From Leucaena leucocephala (taxonomy: Eukaryota; Streptophyta; Magnoliopsida; Fabales; Fabaceae): a stretch of 64,000 bases of DNA. The stretch is from NCBI GenBank assembly GCA_037074615.1, contig CM073552.1:20622019-20686018 (forward strand), written 5' to 3'. A program made the translations under genes and the position numbers. The notes below the pieces were generated by a model. The model was not told where the DNA came from. It did not search any database and saw only the letters and a list, made by a program, of their open reading frames with translations. Shown piece after piece: positions 11,146 to 23,717 of the stretch. Every line of letters begins with the position of its first letter. Within the stretch, counting starts at the first letter, position 1.

Positions 11146-14100
11146 TTGTGTAACGAGTGCATACAGAGGCAGCGTGTTGTAGCTGCAATGGACCTGAATG
11201 AATACCCTGAAACCCCAACACAAAAGGAGAAAGAAAACGGAGAAGAAAGAGAATATTATATTTTAGCATGCATGCATAAAATAAGAAATAAAAGAAACAA
11301 CATTGAACTACTATAGGTCCTTTTATAAGGCTCGATCACATCAGGAAAAGTCACAAGTGAAATTATCTGACCTAACATGTTAATATTTTGACATAGGCTC
11401 TCCCTTTAAACTTGTATTCGTAACAAACTTCTCAACTAGCTATGTCACAAGGCAGTAGTATCTAGAAAGTAGTTTCATGACAGCAGCCAAATTAAGTGAA
11501 ACTTTAATGACAATTGTAAAAGGGAAGAAAGTGCTAAAGTTGATTACCCGATGACGAGCCTGACGACAATGTAACTGAGTTCTCCCATTACGCAGGCATC
11601 AAAGCTATAAGCAGCCTTAAGCTGAATAAGATTATTATGCATTAATATTAATTATTATATAATTATGTCGACCTAGAAGATGGGCAAATGAAAGTGGAAG
11701 GAGAAGAACAACAAACAGGTCTATTATATATGATCGAATAGAATATGCTCACCCATATCCAGAAAAAGAATGCAATCTCAAAAGAGTTCTGGAAGAGGAT
11801 GACGTGAATCAAGAAGAGAACGAAGCGAGGCCAATGAAACCAAAAGTGATTATCTGATTGTCGATCAACGTTCGATTGGCTTTCAATGGCATCATCAGCA
11901 GCAGCATGCCTTACAGCTACCTCATGAACTAATTGCATTAGAACATGCTCCAACTTAGTGCCCACAGCTAGTAGAAGCTGACACATTAATGCAAATCAGT
12001 GCAATGGAATTCTAAATACACACACACACACACACACACACAGAGCGATAAAAAGTGGGTATCGATCAAAGAATCGTAAAGAAAATTCAGAAGCAATTAA
12101 GAATATCAAGTCCTTGAAGGTATGAAGTTTCATGGTGACATTATGTGTTGATAAGGAACTAAAGCTGGAACAAAAGTCAGAACGTATGTATTCCAAAATT
12201 TTCCACTAAAAGTGAAATTAAACAAATATTATAATGATACTTACAAGAAATGGAATAAACGCTATCCAAAAATATGTATTCCAGCCTGTAAGACCAAAGA
12301 AAATATCTGAATTATTTGGAGACAGAAGTTAATGCTTTTTGACAACTAGCAAAATCAAAAGAAATAATTATTAGATAAATGAGTCTTTGTAGGAAAAAGT
12401 ATATTATATTGTTGATACATTTTTAGGAAAATTACTCTTTGGGTAAAAGGGCATTTTAGGGAAAAAAAGTGATTTCTGAAACACTTTTGTGGCAAAAATA
12501 CCCTTTAACCTTTAATTTTTTTGTCATTATACTTTTAATTCAGTTATAACTCAATTTCTAAATTTTAAATGGGTACAACTCAGACCTTAAAGTCTTGATT
12601 CGATTATAACTCAGTCATAGAATTTTAACTAAATTCTTAATTCTTATAATTTTAGTCCCTATACTTTTAGAATTTTTATAATTTAACTATTTAAAACTTT
12701 ATGCAACTCAATTCTTGTAATTTAACTATTTAAAATTTTAGTCCCTATACTTTTAGAAGATAAAGTTTTGCATTTCATAAAACTTTGGTACTAAAATTTT
12801 AAATGATTAAAACTATAGGAATTAAGTTGTACCAAATTAAAGTTTAAAATTATTACAGAGTTACAATAGAATCAAAACTACATAGATTAAAAGATTAATT
12901 TTCCCTACATTTAATGTTTTGATGAAAAAGGGAAAGCTATAACATATATAGTTGAAGTGCCAAATCATATATACATACATATACATATATATATATATAA
13001 AACATACCATTAACACTAAGTACAATGAAGATAACCACAAAGATCCAAAGGTACCAACTGCAACCAAAAAAAAGGTATGATCATGAGTACAGAATCAGTT
13101 ACCCGACATTATATAACTATAAGGCAAATTAGAAAGAATGGCACAACTGATTACAAATTGAATCCCAGAAGCACTTACCTTATTCCAAAAACTTGTTTAA
13201 AATCATCTTCAATGGCCTCTATCATGTGTTGATGAAAATTAACCTTGGGACTTGCCTTGCAAGTCGAAAACAAAGAAACATACAAATCTTGATATTCCTA
13301 ATTGAGGCTAATTGCAAAGAGCCATATCAAGGATTAATAGACAGCAAACTTCTCAATGCATACCTTATTTAACTTCACATAATCCGATTTATTTACAGAG
13401 CCATAAAATTGCTTCCAAAAAGAATGCTGCAAGAAACTTTTCCAAGATTAGGATGAATAACTAAACTTCAAACAAAATCTTCCAATAAGGGGATCAGAAC
13501 TTGTTTTTCATGAGTGATGTGAATATATATCTTCATATCAATTCGCAGTTTCAGATTACTTACCAACCAAACCATCAGAACATGGTTGCTCCTTGGTTGC
13601 GGATCTGCATTAATCCAATTAGCATATAAGGAGTGATGGAGAAGAAAAATACTCGGATAGATAGCTTTTATACAATTTAAACACATGCATACAAACATGT
13701 CATCGGGCCTGGGACCTGGCTGGTAGCACAGCCACTAGGACAACTTGCCATTGACAGCTTTTATAGGAGTTAAACAGATACACTATTTGTTAGATTAATT
13801 AATTCTTTTCAGTGGTTTCTTTCTTATCACGAAAACAAAACGATGGCATTAAAAATTAGAACTTGAAAAGCATCTAGCAAAGAGACTACTCCAGAATACT
13901 TAACTTTCTCTGTTTCATGGTTCTCTTTAGCAACTGAATCTTCCCAGGGCTTCCACTGTCGTATCTATACAACAAACAGATGAGTTATTAATAAAGAAAG
14001 CAAATTGTGAGCATGAATAGTTTATAATAAAAGGTGTATTTGATACTCACTTTGAGACTTCCAATCAAAACTGTGAGAGCACAATAGATCACGTGGATTA

Positions 14101-15298
14101 CAGCAAGAGTAAATATGAAGATATGCAGGTCATGGATGGCTTTAAGTGATAGTAATGGAACATTGTTCTGAAAGAAAAGGAAGGGTAATGAAAAGGTTAC
14201 ATGATCATAGTTCAAGAAATTATAAAGGAAAATTCATGGCATAGATAACTGATAAGGTTGCATCCTGGCTCTGAGAACCTTGATAACTATTGTGATTATT
14301 GTAGTGTTGTAATTCTATAAAATATATTTTTAATTTTTTAAACTTATCGTTGCTAACAAAAAAAATATTAATATTAAAATTTTAAATATTGACAAAATAT
14401 TAAGTTTAATTTTTAAAATAACAATGAGCATTAAAAAAAGATTATCATTTTAGGTTAATAGTTGTAAGATTAAAGGAATGAAAAGATAATTTATAAAATT
14501 AAGAGACTAAACTAAAAGTTTAGATAAAGGTATACTTCTAACCTTTTAAAACTCACCAATCTCAAGTGATGAAGGAATCATTCTCGATATTCACCAAGAG
14601 TTATAAGTACTAAAATCTAGATTATCTAAATTTAATTTATTTTCAAAAATTATTTTAATATATTTCAATTAAAAATAAAGATAATTTTTTTAAAGTCAGT
14701 ATTTTAAAAAATAATTTTTTATATAAGAATCACCCTTAAAAATTTAAAAGCTAAACTATTAAAATTATATTTAGACTATGCAAATCCCACAAGAAGGTTG
14801 CAATGTTACCTTATTAGCACAATGTCCGGTTTTAGCAGCAGATGGAGGCCCCTCAGCAAGACGAAGACGAGAAATTTCATTAGGAGGTTTCCTCCAGCAT
14901 GGAAGCATATTACGGGTCAAATCAGGCGAAACGCAGATTTTTATGATCCTTTTTTCTGAAACCGTCAGAAGCAGCGATGAAAAACCCAACAGCATCAACT
15001 CTGAAAAAAAAGTAAAACATATTTAAAATTTAATTAGCCAATGGATGGGAGAGAAAAAAAACTTAAAACAATTATTATAAGAAGATAAAGTAGAGAGCTT
15101 AGTTACTACAGAACCTTCTTTGACTTTCTGAAGAGCTTCGTTTAGGGACTTCTTCTTCTTCTTCTCGAGGAACACTCCGCCATAATAAAGACAACGTTCC
15201 ACAGCAAATGAAACGGCGACGACGACTGTGTAAACGACAGCAATAACCCATGTTGGAGTGTATAAGTTCTTCTCTTCTTCCCCTCCTCCTCCAGCCAT
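11146..15298 (-). CDS. MLO-like: MLO-like seven-transmembrane protein, copy A (C-terminus missing)
   Basis: MLO proteins are plasma-membrane seven-helix proteins, and some clades are powdery-mildew susceptibility factors. Exons with canonical splice sites are 15298-15115 (MAGGGGEEEKNLYTPTWV), 15000-14810 (ELMLLGFSSLLLTV), 14167-14051 (VPLLSLKAIHDLHIFIF), 13964-13890 (RQWKPWEDS), a weak exon near 13604-13563 (VLMVWL), 13426-13364 (HSFWKQFYGSVNKSDYV), 13297-13179 (CKASPKVNFHQHM), 13057-13008 (WYLWIFVVIF), 12285-12245 (GWNTYFWIAFIPF), 11977-11753 (AVGTKLEHVLMQL), 11615-11552 (VMGELSYIVVRLVIG) and 11206-11146 (NTLPLYALVTQ). Phases agree throughout except around the weak fifth exon. After VTQ there is a possible GTTTAG donor, then the CACTA-like element; no calmodulin-binding tail exons are visible, so the protein is truncated. 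A CT-rich leader precedes the ATG. The tandem-duplication boundary (12,587) lies in an intron of this gene. Confidence 0.9.
12017..12042. repeat. (AC)n microsatellite in an MLO intron
   Basis: About 13 uninterrupted CA units just upstream of the KLEHV exon on the minus strand. Confidence 0.95.
14271..14770. other. MLO second intron, AT-rich part
   Basis: Intron DNA between the exons at 14,167 and 14,810. No other feature seen. Confidence 0.6.
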
Positions 15299-15330
15299 TC
15301 TCTCTCTCTAGCTCTCTCTCTCTATCGTCT

Positions 15331-16096
15331 TAGCTTCTTGCTACTCTATGGACTCTCTGCACTGTCACTCCCACACTTTAATTATCCATATATGTATTGT
15401 TTTTCTTTACTTAGTCAAAAAGAAAAAGAAAAATCATTGCATAGACAATTATGACGCTGAGTTGCCTTTCCCAATATTGTGAGTGGGTAATAATGTTTGT
15501 TAAAAAAAAAAAAAAAGAGGACGTGCGATAATGCACTTTATGCTTACTGTGCATGCTAGTATGAATACATAACAATAAAAACAAGCTTGGCATTCATGAG
15601 TCATGACTTATTACTAGCTAGTACATAAATATAGGAAGAGAAATATTCGTCAATAGTCAGTAGGAGAGATTCATGGGTACATTCTTGACCCGTATTTAGA
15701 CTGATCAAAATATCAGGTGATTGAATTAATTTTTATTAAAACTTTTAAATATTTTATTTCATTTCAGACTCAGAAAGTATCTTTATCGAGGATTTTGTTT
15801 TAATTAAAAAGATGAAACATGATAAAGAAGACGGCTAAACTTTTCCATTTCCAATTTTGTCATTTCGTGTCGAAGGATATTTTGGAATTGACTTTACTCC
15901 AATTGTGGGCAATAAACAACAACAAAATATCCCAATCAACCACACTAAACTATTTCATATCAATAATTCAATAAACAAAGTTAGGGCGTAATCATTATGC
16001 CTAGGGTAAGGGATGGAATGATAATGGTGTTGGTGGGGGCGATTCCCATATACATTGTGGAGACAAGTCTTGTTCTGATTGGCTAAATTTCATAGG
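15331..16096. other. Intergenic DNA upstream of MLO copy A
   Basis: Promoter-side DNA of MLO copy A, shared with copy B at 33,770-35,412 except for copy-specific insertions. No gene seen. Confidence 0.6.
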
Positions 16097-16101
16097 CAAA
16101 A

Positions 16102-16307
16102 TGATGCGAGAATGACACTGTAGGGAAAGACTTGTTTATTTTCATTGATTGCTGAAATATATATACAAGTAGTTCTCAACTGATATGTAACTAACTAACA
16201 AAATCCTAACTAATGTATCAACAGAATCCTAACTAATGTGTAACAAATGCAACAAATTAAAGATACAGTTTGTTAACTTAATAATAATTAATATTATATA
16301 GTTGACA
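16102..16307 (-). repeat. 3' LTR of the copia element
   Basis: 206 bp, bounded by TG/CA, reading base-for-base identical to the LTR at 20,637-20,842. Confidence 0.95.
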
Positions 16308-17000
16308 CCCCCCCACAAGCTGGAGCGTGAATGTTCTTCATGCCTAGCTTGGAAATGAGCTCATGAAACCTAGGGGCATGTAAGGGCTTGGTGAAGACAT
16401 CGGCTAATTGATCTGCAGAGCGAACTGGTAGTAAATTAATGATCTTAGCTTGCACCTTTTCGCGAACAAGATGACAATCAAGTTCAATGTGTTTGGTGCG
16501 TTCATGAAAAGTTGGATTGGCAGCAATCTGTGGAGCGAACTGATTATCACAGTGGATAAGTGCTGGATCAAGATGAGATAAGTCAAAGTCTCGAAGGAGG
16601 TAAAGAAGCCACTGGAGCTCACAGGTGGTTGAGGCCAAAGCACGGTATTCAGCTTCAGAAGAGGACCTTGACACAGTGGCTTGCTTCTTGGCCTTCCAAG
16701 AAATGAGAGAAGAACCAAGGAAAACTGCAAAACCAGATACTGAGTGTCGAGTATCAACACAACCTGTCCAATCAGAGTCACTAAAGCTGCGGAGGCGTAG
16801 GTCAGAAGTGGCAGGGAAGAATAAGCCGGCACCAGGAGAGGATTTGAGGTATCTTAAGACTCGATGTGCAGCCTGGAGATGAATATCCCGAGGGTCAGAC
16901 AAGAATTGACTGAGCTGTTGTGTGGCAAAGCTGATGTCAGGTCTGGTGGTGGTCAGGTACTAAAGTCTGCCTACAAGCCGCCTATAAACTAAGGGTTCAG
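16294..17000 (-). pseudogene. Copia RNase H region
   Basis: C-terminal part of the polyprotein. It shows SDSDWTGCVDTRHSVSG, then FLGSSLISWKAKKQATVS and SRSSSEAEYRALA, the RNase H core with acidic residues, and ends in ADVFTKPLH typical of copia. The frame stays open for 202 codons to a stop just inside the LTR. Upstream, TAG at 16,960-16,962 interrupts GRL*YLTTTRPDI, where leucine is usual. Confidence 0.92.
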
Positions 17001-17030
17001 CAAGCTGTGTGCCCTTGTCTTTGGAGAGTT

Positions 17031-18540
17031 TCAAGTGTGGATCCATAGGAGTAGAGGCAGGTTTGCAAGCAAGATAACCTGAATCTTCAAGCAACTCAAG
17101 GGCAAATTTTTGTTGGGGAGACAAATGCCGTCTTTAGACCGTGCCAGTTCTAGACCAAGGAAGTATTTGAGGGCACCAAGGTCTTTGATAGTGAAAGTAG
17201 CATGTAGCTTGTCTTTAATCAAGTTAATTTCAGCCATATCATTTCCGGCAAGGACTAAATCGTCCACATAGACAAGAATAGCTGTGAAAGAAGAAGCTGA
17301 AGCTTTCAAGAAAAGAGAATGATCAGAAGTAGATTGACAATACCCGTATGAGAGGAGAGCAGTGGATAATTTTGAGTACCATTGGCGACTTGCTTGTTTC
17401 AGGCCATAGAGGGATTTTTGCAATTTACAAACCAGGTTGGGTTGGGGAGCCTGGAAACCTTTTGGAAGTTCCATGTAGACTTCCTCATGGAGATCTCCAT
17501 GTAAGAAGGCATTGTTAACATCCAGTTGGTGTAAGAACCAATTTTTAGCAGCAGCAATGGAGAGTAATAGGCGAAGAGTCATCATTTTTGCAACTGGAGA
17601 GAAGGTATCAATGTAATCAACGCCTTCGGTTTGGGTGTAGCCCTTGGCTACAAGCCGAGCTTTGTATTTGTCTAATTCGCCAGTAGACTTGAACTTAGTT
17701 CGAAAAACCCATTTACATCCAACCAGCTTCTTTCCAGGTGGCAATGTAGTAAGGACCCAAGTTTGGTTTTGTTCAAGAGCAAGTATTTCTGCAGCCATAG
17801 CATCTTTCCAATGTTGATGTTTAACAGCTTGGCATATGTTTTAGGATCAGGAACAATGGAGACAGAGAAAACAAAGTTTTTATATGCAGGGGAAAGAGAA
17901 GAATATGATAAGACAGAAGATAACGGATAAAGAGTAGTACCTTTACAAGATGATTGGTAATCAGCAGAGAGAAGGGCACAATGATAATCATGCAGATACG
18001 ATGGTGGATTGTGAGGTCTAGAGGAGCGACGAGTAGGATAAGAAGGAGATGGGGTAGGGATTGGTGGTGTAGACAATTGAGTGTGTAATGGTGAGGGAGT
18101 GCGTTTGGGAGGATAAATGTCATCAATTATGGGAGGGAGGGGTTGTACCTCAGGATTTTGGATTGGAGAGGAGTTGGGGCTTTAAAGGGAAATATATGTT
18201 CATAAAAAATAACATCGCGGGAAAGGAAAATCTGATTTGTTGATAACTCAAGTAAAATATAAGCTTTAGAACCAAATGGAAAACCCAAAAAGACACATTT
18301 ACGAGCCCTAGGATCAAACTTGGAACGATAACTTTGTAGGGTGGAAGCAAAGCAAAGAGAGCCAAAGACCTTGAGATCAGAATAAGAAGGAGGGCGAGTG
18401 TATAGCTTTTCAAAAGGGGAGAGGTTGTTGATAATGGGAGAAGGTAAGGAATTGATGAGATGAGTAGCATGAAGGACAACAAAGGACCAGTAGGCAATGG
18501 GGACAGTAGATTGAAAGAGTAATGCTCGTGCAACGTTCAA
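17031..18540 (-). pseudogene. Copia integrase C-terminus and reverse transcriptase, frameshifted
   Basis: Reverse transcriptase reads WVFRTKFKSTGELDKYKARL, then VAKGYTQTEGVDYIDTFSPV, QLDVNNAFLHGDLHEEVYM and the catalytic VYVDDLVLAGND. Upstream is the integrase C-terminus with LYTRPPSYSDLKVFGSLC. The frame changes near 18,170, near 17,833 (the usual HWKDAM block resumes in another frame) and near 17,130 (LARSKDGIC, then loss of frame). These look like small indels, so no full polyprotein can be made. Confidence 0.92.
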
Positions 18541-18630
18541 AATATGTTGATGTTTCCTTTCAACAAGACCATTTTGTTGAGGAGTCTCAACACAAGATGT
18601 TTGATGTAAAATACCTTTGGAGGCATAAAA

Positions 18631-20527
18631 TTAAGGCATAGAAAATTCTATACCATTGTAAGATCGTATAACCTTTACACTGGTGCAGAATTGATTTTCA
18701 ATAAAAGCAACAAAACTCTTGAGTTTGTCTTGTGTGTTGGATTTGTACTGCATGAGGTAGAGCCAGGTATATCTAGAAAAGTCATCGACTATCGTGAGGA
18801 AATATCGATGGCCATGGATGGAAGGGATAGAAAAAGGTCCCCAAATGTCAACGTGAATCAAATAAAAAATTTTATTGCTTGAACTTGTGCTTACAGGGAA
18901 AGAAAGACGTTTTTGCTTAGCAAAATGGCATGTGTCACAAGTAAAAGGGTGAGGGGTACAAGAAATAGCATTAGTCATAGTCCTATGTAAAGTAGACAAG
19001 GTGGTATTAGAAGGATGACCCAACCGATTATGCCAGAGGGTGAAGGTAGAAGTGGAAGGAGCAGCAGAAGCCATATGAACTTGAGAGGCCGAAGAAGAAG
19101 ATGATGTATCTGCATTCAAGATATAGAGCCCGTTGAAAGCTTTAGCTGAACCAATCATCTGCAAAGGCTGGAGTGAGTGAATCTGACAAGAGTGATAGAA
19201 GAAAGTTAAACGGCAATTAAGAGAAGCAGTAAGTCGAGAAACAGAGAGAATATTAAAGCAAAATGTGGGCAAATAAAGAACATTATGAAGGGATAAATTG
19301 GGAGAAAGGCAGATGGTTCTTGAGAAAGAGGCAAGAGCATTAGTACCAGTGGGTAGTTTGACAGAAATGGGTGAGATGGGTGTATAGAATGAAAAAAGAT
19401 CTAATGAACAACATACATGATCAGTAGCTCCTGAATCAATGATCCAAGTGGCTAAATTTTTTGGAAAAGGAGAGATACCTGCAGAAGCGGAAGCTGAGAT
19501 ATGGTTGACAGAAGAAGATGTAGGTGGAGAGGAATCTAAAAGGGCAATGATTTTTTGATATTGATCAGGTGTAAACTGGGGAAGAATGTGACGTGGAGAT
19601 GATGGTGCTATAGCAGCATGGTCTTGAACAGGTCCAGAAGCTTGAGCCATTACTTGATTGACGGAGGAAGAAGAAGTGGGCGAGCAAAATTTGAAGCCAG
19701 GAGGGAAGCCATGCTTGCGGTAGCATGTGTCTTCAGTGTGGCCACGCTTGCTACAGTAAGTACAGTGCTTGGTCTGTTTGCAAGAGGGGGTCGAACCAGG
19801 AGTGGAGGCCCCAGACGAACAATGAGAACTAGGGCGAGAGCCTTTAGTCATGAGAATCTTCGGTTCAAAAGTATGAAGCTCTCGTTCTTGTTGAAGAACG
19901 AGGGAAAAAACGCGATTGATCGGCGGTAGAGGATCAAGAAGGAGGATTTGAGTTTTAACCGAATAGAATTGCTCGTTGAGACCTTTCAAAAACCGAATTA
20001 CCTGATCCTCTTCTAGATGATGAAGTGCAACAGTAGTCGATCCTCATACACAAGCTCTCAATGGACGAATACTGGAGAGCTCATCCCACAAAGTTTTCAG
20101 TTGAGTGTAGTAGTCACTAACACTCATGGAGCCTTGCTTGAGGAGATAAATTTCTTCCTGAAGTTCAGCGATTCTGAAGATATATGATTGAGAAAACGAG
20201 ATTGAAGATCTTGCCATATGTCAGAGGCTTTGTCAAACCAGAGGATGCTTTTTGCGATTGAAGGGGAGAGGGACTTGGTGAGCCAACTCTGAACTAATGT
20301 GTTGCATTGTTCCCAGGCTGGGTAGAGCAGATCAGTTGTTGCTGGAGGTTGAATGGAGCCGTCCACGAATTTTAGCTTGTTTTTGGTTAACAACGCCATT
20401 TTCATAGCGCGGGCCTAGGCGTGATAATTGGTCCCGTCAAGTGGCGGAGCCACTAAGATGAGCGCCGGATTCTCGCTTGGGTGGATGTAGAAAGGGTTGG
20501 CAGGGTCATTGAAAGAGTCAGTTGCCA
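18631..20527 (-). pseudogene. Copia gag, protease and integrase core, with stops
   Basis: The start is most likely the ATG at 20,527 (MATDSFNDPANPFY). It then shows a zinc knuckle CTYCSKRGHTEDTC, the protease WIIDSGATDHVC, the integrase HHCC segment (HNRLGHPSN ... CDTCHFAKQKRLSF), and the DDE core with HVDIWGPF and RYFLTIVDDFSRYTWLY. Lesions are TAG at 20,415-20,417 (tryptophan expected), TGA at 20,044-20,046 (arginine expected) and TAA at 18,631-18,633 (glutamine expected). The second catalytic aspartate of integrase is tyrosine (RSYNGIEF instead of RSDNG.EF). Three of the four changes fit C-to-T type transitions. Confidence 0.93.
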
Positions 20528-20636
20528 TGGAGTTTGTGACTGAGAAAGGCGAAGGATAATACTGGAGAGAGAAAAGGAAAAGGGAGGGCAGAAAGAAAAA
20601 GGAAAGAGAAAAAAAAAAACTATGCTCTGGATACCA

Positions 20637-20842
20637 TGATGCGAGAATGACACTGTAGGGAAAGACTTGTTTATTTTCATTGATTGCTGAAATATATATA
20701 CAAGTAGTTCTCAACTGATATGTAACTAACTAACAAAATCCTAACTAATGTATCAACAGAATCCTAACTAATGTGTAACAAATGCAACAAATTAAAGATA
20801 CAGTTTGTTAACTTAATAATAATTAATATTATATAGTTGACA
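20637..20842 (-). repeat. 5' LTR of the copia element
   Basis: 206 bp. The primer-binding site adjoins it on the low-coordinate side. Reads identical to the other LTR. Confidence 0.95.
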
Positions 20843-22160
20843 CAAAAGATGTTCGATTTTGTTTATTTGTCTTCTCAAGACAAAGTTCCATCTTTATATC
20901 AAATGGTACAAAAGCTTGCATTCATTTCTCAGAGAAATAATATGTACAGCCATTAAGAACGAAGAGACCACAAGCAAAGTATTATTAGGATGTCTAGTAA
21001 TCATAAAGGGTAAATTAGTAAATAAAATTTATTTTAATATAAATTTTAATTTATAAATATATTTTTAGATTCTATTTATTTTTTAATTTTGATTAGTATT
21101 TAAATTATGAAATTAAGGTACAGAATCTAAAATTTTAAATATGTTTTTATCCATTTAAAAGAAATCAAAATAAATTAGTTTTAATAAATGTGATGAACAA
21201 TCAACGATTGAGTAATTATTATGTTATATAGAGGTATTTTAGTCAAATAAAAAAATAACTTTCAAGTTTAATGATCAACTAGGGATTTGAGTGGATAAAA
21301 ATAGAATATCAAATATAAAAGTTACGGAGGTATGTGTCACATATGATTTAATTTTAAAAGATGTTTATATGAGTTTTGAAAATAGAGTAAAAGTCTATGT
21401 GATTAAGGGTTTAAGGAAAAACTGACAAGTGTTAGAGTATTTTACTAGATAATTTATAAAATGGCTAAAGTGTAAATTTTGTCCTAAAAGTTTTTAGTGA
21501 GGAGAACTGGTTATTCAAATAAATTGTTAGAGCAATATCCCCCGGACCTTTATATTTAGTAGCAATGTCGTCCTACCGTTAATTAAAGTTAATTTTGATT
21601 ATTAGTTAATCAATTTTACTAAAATAACGTGTCCACGTAGCATCCATCTCACTATTTTTTCCACGTCAGATTTGTAAGTGAGAAAAAACTGGAAAAAAAA
21701 AAAAGATCACTCATCTTCAATGTCTAATGCCCGGTGGTGACAGCTTCACCATGGAAGTTTTTAAAATCTTTTCTAGAAATTTCCCTACAACACCACAACA
21801 AAAATAAGAAGGGCATGGAGCAGAATCAATATCTAATGACAAAACCAAATCTAGTAACCTATAGCAAAGAGGCTTTCCCTCTTGGTTTTGCTATGTCCCT
21901 ATCTCAGTTTTAAAGAACCGATTCCTCCATTGATAGAACCAGAACCATAAACTAATATACAAATAAATCAAAATCTGAAGTAGGAAAAAAGACATTGAAG
22001 TAATTTTCCATATCTATGGATGAAGGAACAGAGGTGATGAAGACTAAGATCTACGACACCACAGCGGTATTGGCATCTGCATCGGCATCGTTCGATTTCA
22101 CCCTAGCTCTCGTTGTTGCCGGCATTAGACTAGCCAAAGACGAGGGTGGAAGACTTGACC
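20843..22160. other. Intergenic DNA shared by both duplication copies
   Basis: Aligns with about 35,412-36,600. AT-rich with no supported gene. A 75-codon frame at 22,016-22,243 runs into a 71-bp repeat and is broken in copy B, so it is not called. Confidence 0.55.
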
Positions 22161-22167
22161 GAAGTTA

Positions 22168-22380
22168 TCTGACGGAATCCATGGTGCTAGGCTTGAGATC
22201 GATGAGGACAGGGGTCATATTCGAGAACGGAAAGGAGATCTGACAGAATCCATGGTGCAAGACTTGAGATCAGTGAGGACGACTGTCAGAATCGAGAACA
22301 GAAAGGAGATTTGATGGAATCCATGATGCAAGGCTTGAGATCAATGAGGATGACAGTCGGAATTGAGAACAAAAAGAAGA
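22168..22380. repeat. Three 71-bp tandem repeats (copy A)
   Basis: Units start at 22,168, 22,239 and 22,310 and share GAATCCATGGTGC and CTTGAGATC. The period is not a multiple of three, so the array does not preserve a frame. Confidence 0.9.
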
Positions 22381-22524
22381 TTGAAGGAGAAATAGAGACA
22401 TAGGAGGTGGAGGTTTTCTCAATGGAGAAAGGAGGATTTCAATGTGGCTATCCCACGTGGACCCCTAAGTGGCACTGCATCTTACGTGTCTCACGTCTGT
22501 TTGGGTTTTTGTCCATCTATATCA

Positions 22525-22745
22525 TGTCTCGAAATTTAAACTGTGAGTGGCAAAGAACATGAATAAACTCACATTCCTTAACCATTCAATCTTAACAAAA
22601 CTTTCAAATCAATATTCATAATATCAATTATATTTAAATCAAAACGTAAGGCATCTATAGGATTTTCGGCAGGATCGTCTATATAACCGATCTCCCGAAA
22701 ACCCTACAACGGACTACGATCATTTACAAACATTTTCTTGAAAAA
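22525..22745 (+). mobile_element. Diverged LTR fragment related to the element at 44,372
   Basis: From TGTCTCGAAATTTAAA onward it follows the first 220 bases of the LTR-like element at 44,372 (GAACATGAATAAACTCA, then GGATCGTCTATATAACCGA), with many substitutions. Copy B lacks it at the homologous place near 47,420 and has different DNA there. Confidence 0.7.
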
Positions 22746-23717
22746 AAAAACAATTTCGAGCAACTAGCAGCTCCTGTAAAGAAACTTCTAAAATAAAACC
22801 CTTCATAAAAACCAAGAGCCAAAAAGTGGACTTAAGTATATGATACCTTTGGCTTTTGTGGTTTTCTTTTTGACGTTCGAGCAGTCATAAAATTAAGTAC
22901 ATGATCACATGACCTTTGCGGAAGGTGCTTTGGGATTGAAAAAAATAGTAGCATAGACCAAATTGAGAATATAGGGGATCGGTTTTGGAACTTAATAGTG
23001 ATGAGCTTCATGATGCTAATCGCTATAATGAAATATGCACCGTTTAAATATAGTTTTAACATAAAAAATAAAAGTTAAATTTTTTTAAACCGTCTAATTT
23101 AGATATGAATTATTTAAAGAAAGATGAAGTGGCAGAATTTGTTTTATTAATTACAAAGCGGACAAATATACTCCACTTTTATCTATTATTCCCTTGTCTG
23201 TGAAGGAATTTTTGTTGACCTTCTCTGTGAAGGAACTTGAGAAAATGTATCATTTAACACGCCATGCGACCTTGGTGGAATCGATCAATGACGCATATTG
23301 AACGCTCTTACCTACCAAAGAACGTGCTTGCAGCTACCAGCTAGCAGCAGAAAAGAGAAGTGATTTGAGGAACCAATCATCTTCACATGTCTTCCGTCGC
23401 CTCTTCATCATCCTCTGAACCCAAACTGAGTTTCGATCAATACGACGTCTTCTTAACTTTCTTCAATGGTCTTGAACATCGTCTAAGAACCTTGCTTGAG
23501 AATTGTTTTAAGGATGCTGGATTCAAAGCTTTCTTTGCTGACATCGTCGATGTTTCAACACATATGGAATATGACAAGAAGGTGCAGAATTGTGGTCACC
23601 AGAGTTCGTTAGCTCCGACAAATGTTTTGAGAGATTGATGAATATATCGTGGGATCCCAAACAAGTGTTGCCAATGAAGTGCGTTAGCAGTTCGAGAGTT
23701 TCTATTTGCGAAGATTT

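Larger units (their letters stand above)
16102..20842 (-). mobile_element. Ty1/copia LTR retrotransposon, complete but coding-defective
   Basis: Two 206-bp direct LTRs (16,102-16,307 and 20,637-20,842) bound the element, and CAAAA (16,097-16,101 and 20,843-20,847) is a 5-bp target duplication. In element orientation (minus) the LTR runs TGTCAACTAT to CTCGCATCA. It is followed by a TGGTATCCAGAGC primer-binding site near 20,636, similar to the initiator-tRNA-Met type, and ends with a CTTGTGGGGGGG polypurine tract at about 16,308. Domain order is gag with zinc knuckle, protease, integrase, reverse transcriptase, RNase H, which defines copia. It interrupts copy A of the duplication; copy B lacks it. 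Confidence 0.97.

Noticed and set aside
14778..15026. Plus-strand open frame opposite MLO exon 2, also at 33,220-33,468
   Set aside because: It is the antisense shadow of a well-supported MLO exon, so its conservation follows from that exon.
16102..20842. Endogenous pararetrovirus
   Set aside because: The LTRs, TSD, initiator-tRNA-type primer site and protease-integrase-RT-RNase H order identify a copia retrotransposon.
22016..22243. 75-codon + strand frame with Ala/Ser run
   Set aside because: Runs into non-triplet 71-bp repeats and is split by two insertions in copy B. No family match recognised.
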